Shown: positions 52,392 to 57,655 of the stretch, piece after piece
Numbering within the stretch: position 1 is the first letter of the stretch
Layout: every line of letters begins with the position of its first letter
Source: Herminiimonas sp.
Lineage (GTDB): Bacteria; Pseudomonadota; Gammaproteobacteria; Burkholderiales; Burkholderiaceae
Assembly (NCBI GenBank): GCA_014377155.1
Contig: JACMQD010000097.1
Location: forward strand, 1-57,655
Length of the DNA: 57,655 nucleotides
Direction of reading: 5' to 3'
Position numbers and translations under genes: made by a program
Notes under the pieces: generated by a model
What the model was told of the DNA's origin: nothing
Seen by the model: the letters and a program-made list of their open reading frames with translations, nothing else
Databases searched by the model: none

Positions 52392-53414
52392 TCAGGATGG
52401 GGTGACGTCGCAACGGGCATCGACCTTCGCACTGCGCGCATGCATGCCCAGCCGCGCGAGCAAGGCCTGGTCGGCGGCCGCATCGGGATTGCCGGTCGTG
52501 AGCAGTTTGTCGCCGTAAAAAATCGAATTGGCGCCCGCCAGGAAGCATAGGGCCTGCACCGCATCGCCCATTTCGCGGCGACCGGCCGACATCCGCACGC
52601 GCGCCTTCGGCATCGTGATGCGCGCCACGGCCACGGTGCGCACGAACTCCAGCGGATCGATCGGTTCCGACCCGTGCAACGGCGTGCCTTCGACCTGCAC
52701 CAGGTTATTGACCGGCACGGATTCGGGATACGGGTCCATGTTGGCCAGCTGCGCGATAAGACCGGCGCGCTGGCGGCGCGACTCGCCCATGCCGACGATG
52801 CCGCCGCAACAGACCTTGATGCCGGCGCCGCGCACGCGCTCCAGCGTGTCGAGGCGATGCTGGTAGTCGCGCGTGGAAATCACGTTGGCATAGAACTCCG
52901 GTGCGGTGTCGAGATTGTGGTTGTAGTAGTCGAGGCCGGCCTGTTTCAAGCGTTCGGCCTGCCCGTCGCCCAACATGCCGAGCGTGGCGCAGGTTTCCAG
53001 GCCCAGTGCCTTGACTTCGCGCACCATTTCTTCGACATGTTCGAGATCGCGATCTTTGGGTTCACGCCATGCCGCACCCATGCAAAACCGCGTCGCGCCG
53101 TGCGCCTTGGCTTGCCGTGCGGCCTCGAGTACCTCGTCGAGCGGCAAGATTTTTTGCGCCACCACGCCGGTGTCGTAGCGCGCGGCTTGCGGGCAATAGC
53201 CGCAGTCTTCGGGACAACCGCCGGTTTTGATCGACAGCAGCGTCGCCAGTTCGATTTCGGCGGGGTCGAAATGCTCGCGGTGCACTTGCTGAGCGCGATA
53301 CAGGAGGTCGTTAAAAGGCAGGTCGAACAGTGCCACGACCGCATCGACCGGCCAGGCATCGGCGGTGAGCGTGGGGACGGCGACGGGATGGAAAGCGACG
53401 GTTTGTGATGGCAT
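52392..53414 (-). CDS. bioB: Biotin synthase
   Basis: Radical-SAM enzyme converting dethiobiotin to biotin; 340 residues from the ATG at 53414. The cluster motif CxxxCxxC is at Cys67, Cys71 and Cys74 ([12 protein letters not shown]). [20 protein letters not shown] and [11 protein letters not shown], typical of BioB, provide the substrate and 2Fe-2S cysteines. It sits between liuC and mccA, in the same direction, rather than with bioADF. This would tie biotin supply to the biotin-dependent carboxylase made from the same operon. Confidence 0.95.
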   Translation of the reverse strand: MPSQTVAFHPVAVPTLTADAWPVDAVVALFDLPFNDLLYRAQQVHREHFDPAEIELATLLSIKTGGCPEDCGYCPQAARYDTGVVAQKILPLDEVLEAARQAKAHGATRFCMGAAWREPKDRDLEHVEEMVREVKALGLETCATLGMLGDGQAERLKQAGLDYYNHNLDTAPEFYANVISTRDYQHRLDTLERVRGAGIKVCCGGIVGMGESRRQRAGLIAQLANMDPYPESVPVNNLVQVEGTPLHGSEPIDPLEFVRTVAVARITMPKARVRMSAGRREMGDAVQALCFLAGANSIFYGDKLLTTGNPDAAADQALLARLGMHARSAKVDARCDVTPS

Positions 53415-53503
53415 GGGTACTCTCTGTTGAACAGGTGGAACGGGAGACAAGTTTCAGCGCAATGGGATCGGAAGCCAAGGAAGCGAACAACCCCGAAAAT
53501 ATT

Positions 53504-54283
53504 TTATGACAACCATCCGGGCTTGCGTTTTTCCAAAAACGACCGCACCCCCTCCCGCCCCTCATCCGAGGCCCGAATCACGGCAATCCGCTCTGCTGTT
53601 TCCGCAATCAGTTCCGAAGTTACCGCCGCCCCCGCCACGTCCCGAACCAGTCGCTTGGCTTCCTTGACTGCATTCGGACTGGCCGACACCAGCGCCTTGA
53701 CGATTTCGTCAGTAACGGCATCCAGTGCATCGGCTGTCACCACCGACTGCACGAAGCCGATCCGCAGCGCTTCCTGCGCAGAAAATCGCTCCGCTGTCAA
53801 AAAATACCGCCGCGCCGCATTCTCGCCCATTGCCTTGATCACATACGGCGAAATAGTCGCCGGAATCAAACCCAGCTTCACTTCCGATAAACAGAAATTG
53901 GCCTCGTCTACCGCAATGGCGATATCGCATGCCGCCACCAGCCCCATGCCGCCGGCATAGCAATCGCCCTGCACTTTCGCCACTACCGGTTTTGGGCAAA
54001 CATAAATGGTGCGCAGCATCTCCGCCAGTTGCGCCGCATCCGCACGATTTTCATCAGGCGTGTAGGCGGCCATCTTCTTCATCCAGTTCAGGTCGGCGCC
54101 GGCACAGAACGCCGGTCCGCGCGCGGCCAGCACGATGGCGCGCACGATCGGGTTGTCACCGAGCTCGCGAAACGCCTGCGTGATTTCGGCAATCGCCGTT
54201 TCATTGAAGGCGTTGCGCACGTCGGGCCGGTTGAGCGTGACGGTCGCCACATGGGATACCACATCGATGTCGAGTGTCTGCAT
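53504..54283 (-). CDS. liuC: Methylglutaconyl-CoA hydratase (enoyl-CoA hydratase family)
   Basis: Crotonase-family enzyme, 259 residues, start at the ATG at 54283 (AGGATGTGATC upstream). The oxyanion-hole motif is AARGPAFCAGADLNWMKKM (about 53-71), the second is KVQGDCYAGGMGLVAACDIA (about 102-121), and the acid-base Glu lies around FCLSEVKLGLIPATISPYV. By position between mccB and bioB it hydrates methylglutaconyl-CoA to HMG-CoA. The mccB stop is three bases upstream of its start. A function as a general enoyl-CoA hydratase cannot be excluded by sequence alone. Confidence 0.92.
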   Translation of the reverse strand: MQTLDIDVVSHVATVTLNRPDVRNAFNETAIAEITQAFRELGDNPIVRAIVLAARGPAFCAGADLNWMKKMAAYTPDENRADAAQLAEMLRTIYVCPKPVVAKVQGDCYAGGMGLVAACDIAIAVDEANFCLSEVKLGLIPATISPYVIKAMGENAARRYFLTAERFSAQEALRIGFVQSVVTADALDAVTDEIVKALVSASPNAVKEAKRLVRDVAGAAVTSELIAETAERIAVIRASDEGREGVRSFLEKRKPGWLS

Positions 54284-54285
54284 GA

Positions 54286-55908
54286 TCACATCCTGAAAAT
54301 ACCGAATTTCGTCTCCGCGATCGGCGCGTTTAACGCCGCGCTCAATCCCAGCCCCAGCACCATGCGGGTATCGGCCGGATCGATCACGCCGTCGTCCCAC
54401 AATCGGGCGCTGGCAAAATACGGATGGCCCTGATGTTCGTACTGCTCGCGGATCGGCTGCTTGAACGCTTGCTCCTCGGCGTCGCTCCAGGCCCCGCCCT
54501 TGCCTTCGATGCCATCGCGTTTGACGGTCGCGAGCACACTCGCGGCCTGATCGCCGCCCATCACAGAGATGCGTGCATTGGGCCACATCCACAGAAAGCG
54601 CGGCGAGAACGCACGGCCGCACATGCCGTAATTACCGGCGCCGAAACTGCCGCCGATGATGACGGTAAACTTGGGTACGGCGGCAGTGGCGACTGCGGTA
54701 ACCATCTTCGCACCATTGCGGGCGATGCCTTCGTTTTCATATTTTCGGCCGACCATGAAGCCGGTAATGTTTTGCAAGAACACCAGCGGGATCTTGCGCT
54801 GGCAGCACAGTTCGATGAAATGCGCGCCCTTCAATGCCGACTCTGAAAACAGAATGCCGTTATTGGCGATGATCCCGACCGGCATCCCGAGGATATGCGC
54901 AAATCCGCAAATCAGCGTCGTGCCGTAGCGCGCCTTGAACTCATCGAACTCGCTGCCGTCGACTACGCGCGCAATGACTTCGCGCACGTCGAACGGCTTG
55001 CGGGTGTCGACCGGAATGACGCCATACAACTCCTGCGCCGGATAGCGCGGCTCGACCGACTCGCGCAAAACCAAGGCATGGGTTTTCTTGCGGTTGAGAT
55101 TGCCGACGATGGTGCGCGCCAGTGACAGTGCATGCAGGTCGTTCTGAGCCAGGTGATCGACCACACCCGATAGCCGGGTGTGGACATCGCCGCCACCGAG
55201 ATCCTCAGCGGTTACCACTTCGCCGGTGGCAGCCTTGACCAACGGCGGGCCGCCCAGAAAGATCGTGCCCTGGTTCTTGACGATGATCGATTCGTCGCTC
55301 ATCGCCGGCACGTACGCGCCGCCGGCCGTGCAGGAACCCATGACAACAGCAATCTGCGGTACGCCCTGCGCCGACAGGTTGGCCTGATTAAAGAAAATGC
55401 GGCCGAAATGGTCGCGGTCAGGGAACACGTCATCCTGATTCGGCAGGTTGGCGCCGCCACTGTCGACCAGGTAAATGCAGGGCAGCCGGTTTTGCTCGGC
55501 GATCTCTTGTGCGCGCAAATGCTTCTTGACCGTCATCGGATAGTACGTGCCGCCCTTGACGGTGGCGTCGTTGCAGACAATGACGCATTCCTGACCGGCG
55601 ACGCGGCCGATGCCGGTGATGATGCCGGCCGACGGCGCGGCGTCGGCGCCGGATTTTTCCTTGTACATGTCGTACGCGGCGAGCTGAGAAAACTCCAGGA
55701 AGGGCGTACCCGGATCGAGCAGCATCTGCACCCGGTCGCGTGGCAGCAGCTTGCCGCGCGCGACATGCTTATTGCGGGCATCGTCGCCGCCACCGAGTGC
55801 GATCTTTTCGACCTTGCGCCTGAGGTCGTCGACCAGCGCCTGCATTGCCGCGGCATTGGTCTTGAAATCGTCGGAACGGCTATTGAGTTTCGATTCCAGC
55901 ATCGTCAT
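54286..55908 (-). CDS. mccB: Methylcrotonyl-CoA carboxylase carboxyltransferase beta subunit
   Basis: Carboxyltransferase subunit, 540 residues, start at the ATG at 55908. [20 protein letters not shown] opens the family core; the acyl-CoA and biotin halves include [20 protein letters not shown] (about 209-228) and [19 protein letters not shown] (about 432-450) with both oxyanion-type glycine loops. It ends FGIFRM, the usual MccB tail. Its start overlaps the YchJ stop by four bases (ATGA). It works with MccA at 50345-52372. Confidence 0.95.
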   Translation of the reverse strand: MTMLESKLNSRSDDFKTNAAAMQALVDDLRRKVEKIALGGGDDARNKHVARGKLLPRDRVQMLLDPGTPFLEFSQLAAYDMYKEKSGADAAPSAGIITGIGRVAGQECVIVCNDATVKGGTYYPMTVKKHLRAQEIAEQNRLPCIYLVDSGGANLPNQDDVFPDRDHFGRIFFNQANLSAQGVPQIAVVMGSCTAGGAYVPAMSDESIIVKNQGTIFLGGPPLVKAATGEVVTAEDLGGGDVHTRLSGVVDHLAQNDLHALSLARTIVGNLNRKKTHALVLRESVEPRYPAQELYGVIPVDTRKPFDVREVIARVVDGSEFDEFKARYGTTLICGFAHILGMPVGIIANNGILFSESALKGAHFIELCCQRKIPLVFLQNITGFMVGRKYENEGIARNGAKMVTAVATAAVPKFTVIIGGSFGAGNYGMCGRAFSPRFLWMWPNARISVMGGDQAASVLATVKRDGIEGKGGAWSDAEEQAFKQPIREQYEHQGHPYFASARLWDDGVIDPADTRMVLGLGLSAALNAPIAETKFGIFRM

Positions 55909-56300
55909 TTTTTTACTCTTTCGGGAAAACTGCCATCCACATAAAACCACCGGCCCTGTTCGCGCACGAAGCGACTGACTTCATGCAGCCGATGGGCGCG
56001 GCCATTCTTCTTGTAACGGGCGACGAATTCTACTGTCGCGGTATCGTCGATCGGCACATGCCGCCTGATTTCCAAACCTAGCCACTTGGTGGCGGCATCG
56101 TGCACCAACTCGACTGCTGGCGGACGCGTGGACGCGTGCCAGCTGGCGTGGACGTAATCCATCAAGCCCAGCGCATATGCGCTGTAGCGCGAACGCATTA
56201 GCTGTTCGGCGCTTGCCGCAGGGACACCGGCATGCAGCCGGGCGCAACACGCCGCATAAACGCCGGCGCCGCACGGGCAGTCGATAGCGGTTGCCTGCAT
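55905..56300 (-). CDS. ychJ: YchJ-family SEC-C-motif protein
   Basis: Small protein of 131 residues, UPF0225/YchJ. The N-terminal cysteine motif [12 protein letters not shown] is followed by the conserved [20 protein letters not shown] (about 34-53), then the NTF2-like beta region with [20 protein letters not shown] and a WFYVDGSF end. Probably zinc-binding; function unknown. Start at the ATG at 56300 overlaps the rhodanese stop by one base (TGATG), and its end overlaps mccB, so it is embedded in the operon. Confidence 0.88.
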   Translation of the reverse strand: MQATAIDCPCGAGVYAACCARLHAGVPAASAEQLMRSRYSAYALGLMDYVHASWHASTRPPAVELVHDAATKWLGLEIRRHVPIDDTATVEFVARYKKNGRAHRLHEVSRFVREQGRWFYVDGSFPERVKK

Positions 56301-56701
56301 CACGCCTTTTTCGGCTTGTCGGCCACCGGCGCACCGGCCGCTTTCCAGGCGCCGAAGCCGCCTTCGATATCGGCCACCGGACTCAGACCCATCTCTTGAA
56401 CCGTTTTGGTAGTCAATGCGCTGCGCCAGCCGGCGGCACAAAAAAAGATGAATTCCTTCGCCTCGCCGAAAACCGGCTTGAAGTACGGAGAATCAGGATC
56501 GATCCAGAATTCGATCATGCCGCGCGGCGCATGGAAAGCGCCGGGGATGATGCCCTCGCGCTCCAGTTCGCGCACGTCGCGCAGGTCGACCAGTTGCACA
56601 TTCGGGTCATCAAGCCTGGCCTGCACCTCGGCCACCGTGTAGGTGGTGATCTGCGCTGCGGCTTCGCCGACCAGTGCCTTGTAACCTTTTTTCAATGCCA
56701 T
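56300..56701 (-). CDS. Rhodanese-domain protein
   Basis: Single-domain rhodanese homologue, 133 residues from the ATG at 56701 (GAGGAATCTGC upstream). The domain spans about 20-125 with LVDLRDVRELEREGIIPGAF, and the active loop CAAGWRSALTTKT carries the catalytic cysteine. Sulfur transfer is likely, though the acceptor is unknown; it might support the sulfur chemistry of BioB or Fe-S assembly, but that is a guess. It lies 10 bases after the DsbA-like isomerase gene. Confidence 0.9.
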   Translation of the reverse strand: MALKKGYKALVGEAAAQITTYTVAEVQARLDDPNVQLVDLRDVRELEREGIIPGAFHAPRGMIEFWIDPDSPYFKPVFGEAKEFIFFCAAGWRSALTTKTVQEMGLSPVADIEGGFGAWKAAGAPVADKPKKA

Positions 56702-56711
56702 TGCAGATTCC

Positions 56712-57317
56712 TCAGATAGAACCGTTGGACAGCAGCGCGTCGATCTGGTCGAAGCGATCGAAGCCCCAGAATGCTTCACCATCGACGATGATAAAGGGCG
56801 CACCGAACACGCCGTGCGCCATGGCGTCAGTGATGGCTTGCTTGAACTGCGCGCGAATGGGCTCGCTATTGGCGCCGTCGAGGACGTCGGCGGCGTCCAG
56901 GCCGAGCGCGGTGGCGATGCACGCGACGTTTTCCGGCTCGCCGACATGCATGTCGTCGACGAAGAGCGCACGAAATATCGCATGCGCGAATCCGATCGCC
57001 ATGTCATCACCATGAGTCGTCCGCACCCACAGCATGGCACGTGATGCGATCTGGGTGGCGATCGGGAAGTTAGACGGATAGCGATAGTCGATGCCGTGAA
57101 AGCGCGCACTGCGCGCGAAATCATGGATCGAATACAGGCCCTTGAGCGGCAACGCCGTCAGCGGCGCGCCGCCGATCGCCTTAAAAACGATACCCAATGC
57201 CAGCGGATGCCAGTTGACGCGCCGTCCGTATTTTTCCGCTAGCGCATCAATGCGCGTCGAGGCGAAATAGCCGTACGGCGAAGAAAAGTCGAAATAGAAA
57301 TCGATCGGTGCGCCCAT
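56712..57317 (-). CDS. DsbA-family 2-hydroxychromene-2-carboxylate isomerase-like protein
   Basis: Kappa-class glutathione-transferase-like protein of the HCCA-isomerase family, 201 residues, start at the ATG at 57317 (AGAGGA upstream). PIDFYFDFSSPYGYFAS (about 4-20) shows the active Ser in place of a thiol-redox CxxC, and the C-terminal part GVFGAPFIIVDGEAFWGFDR carries the cis-Pro loop and the usual FWGxDR end. Such proteins isomerise aromatic intermediates with glutathione, but many act on unknown substrates. Here it is between the acyl-CoA dehydrogenase and rhodanese genes. Confidence 0.88.
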   Translation of the reverse strand: MGAPIDFYFDFSSPYGYFASTRIDALAEKYGRRVNWHPLALGIVFKAIGGAPLTALPLKGLYSIHDFARSARFHGIDYRYPSNFPIATQIASRAMLWVRTTHGDDMAIGFAHAIFRALFVDDMHVGEPENVACIATALGLDAADVLDGANSEPIRAQFKQAITDAMAHGVFGAPFIIVDGEAFWGFDRFDQIDALLSNGSI

Positions 57318-57349
57318 GCTGCTGTCCTCTGCTATCAATTCACCGGCGA

Positions 57350-57655
57350 TTAAGCCAGCGCGCGGCCAATAAGGATTTTCTGGATGTCACTGGTGCCTTC
57401 GTAAATCTGGCAGACGCGCACGTCGCGATAGATGCGCTCGACCGGAAAATCACTGACATACCCATAACCGCCGAAAATCTGGATGGCGTCGGAGCAGACC
57501 CGCTCGGCCATTTCACTGGCGAACAGCTTGGCCATCGCTGCTTCTTTCAGGCACGGCACACCGCCGTCCTTCATGCTGGCGGCATGCCACACCAGCTGGC
57601 GCGCTGCTTCGATCTGCGTGGCCATGTCGGCCAACCTGAACTGCACCGCCTGATG
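57350..57655 (-). CDS. Acyl-CoA dehydrogenase, C-terminal part; 5' end beyond window
   Basis: The last 101 codons of an acyl-CoA dehydrogenase; the open frame continues past the window edge without a start. Seen are the C-terminal helical domain [20 protein letters not shown], then [20 protein letters not shown] and [20 protein letters not shown], ending [20 protein letters not shown]. Glu in YEGTSDIQ is where short-chain acyl-CoA dehydrogenases have the catalytic base, whereas isovaleryl-CoA dehydrogenase uses a different position. It is therefore more likely a general or short/branched-chain enzyme than the canonical leucine-pathway one. It heads the liu-type operon here. Confidence 0.9.
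   Translation of the reverse strand, partial: HQAVQFRLADMATQIEAARQLVWHAASMKDGGVPCLKEAAMAKLFASEMAERVCSDAIQIFGGYGYVSDFPVERIYRDVRVCQIYEGTSDIQKILIGRALA

Noticed and set aside
1..57655. Search for tRNA, rRNA, CRISPR arrays, prophage or integrative elements.
   Set aside because: No tRNA-like or rRNA sequence, no regularly spaced direct repeats with spacers, and no integrase, phage or conjugation gene were recognised; only the IS3-type fragment at 17407-17797 is mobile in origin.

Overview
The window looks like a chromosomal segment of a betaproteobacterium, most likely Burkholderiales of the Oxalobacteraceae type. This is inferred from the gene content (DUF3034 / truncated globin / cupredoxin cluster, liu-type leucine catabolism with bioB, DUF1289/YbaK pair, CsbD/BON/GlsB stress genes) and from moderate GC with strong Shine-Dalgarno sequences. 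I cannot fix the genus. I see no rRNA, tRNA, CRISPR array or complete mobile element. The only mobile trace is a decayed IS3-type transposase fragment near 17.4-17.8 kb.

Layout. 0-6 kb (minus strand): a branched-chain-amino-acid-type ABC transporter (livF, cut by the window edge, then livG, livM, livH and a binding protein) and an orphan TRAP solute-binding protein. Divergent from these, 6.5-10.2 kb holds a 1211-residue fused hydantoinase/5-oxoprolinase. 10.8-15.1 kb: an N-terminally eroded GGDEF protein, a hybrid histidine kinase and a Tyr/Gln repeat protein. 15.4-17.3 kb: a YiaA-like membrane protein and an ECF sigma / RskA-type anti-sigma pair. 17.4-18.05 kb: decayed transposase and sensor fragments. 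18.5-22.5 kb: a small membrane protein, a PHB-depolymerase-like esterase, an M13 metallopeptidase and an ElaA acetyltransferase.

22.6-36.3 kb is a stress and signalling block. Two minus-strand operons of small stress proteins (CsbD-like / small membrane protein / GlsB / DUF883, and 25-residue peptide / CsbD / 17M-like glycine-rich protein / ferritin-like protein), a hemerythrin and a BON lipoprotein flank an array of regulators: a NarL-type response regulator, a Crp-family regulator, two hybrid or CHASE3-type kinases, a CheY-like regulator, a HisKA_3 kinase, and a decayed hybrid kinase whose receiver survives.

The most notable signal is non-coding. Five promoter regions (18.3, 24.0, 25.1, 25.2 and 35.8 kb) share one architecture: a distal TTSCTACA box, a proximal TGTCCTATA box exactly 23 bp later, and a TGnTAnnAT-like extended -10 whose start is exactly 23 bp after that. 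They sit in front of the BON gene, the hemerythrin, both stress operons and the small membrane protein at 18.5 kb. I read this as one regulon bound by a tandem-site activator. The NarL-type regulator beside two of the promoters is the obvious candidate, but that link is inference.

36-48 kb: DoxX-like protein, prolyl oligopeptidase, a cupredoxin / exported truncated globin / DUF3034 cluster, an active-type diguanylate cyclase, DUF1289, YbaK, a BaiN-type flavoprotein, a CYTH-CHAD protein, a DUF3455 lipoprotein and a MATE exporter. 48.4-57.7 kb (minus strand): a leucine/isovalerate degradation operon (acyl-CoA dehydrogenase, DsbA-like isomerase, rhodanese, YchJ, mccB, liuC, bioB, mccA, a GhrA-like reductase, mvaB), leading from acyl-CoA to acetoacetate and acetyl-CoA, with biotin synthesis built in.
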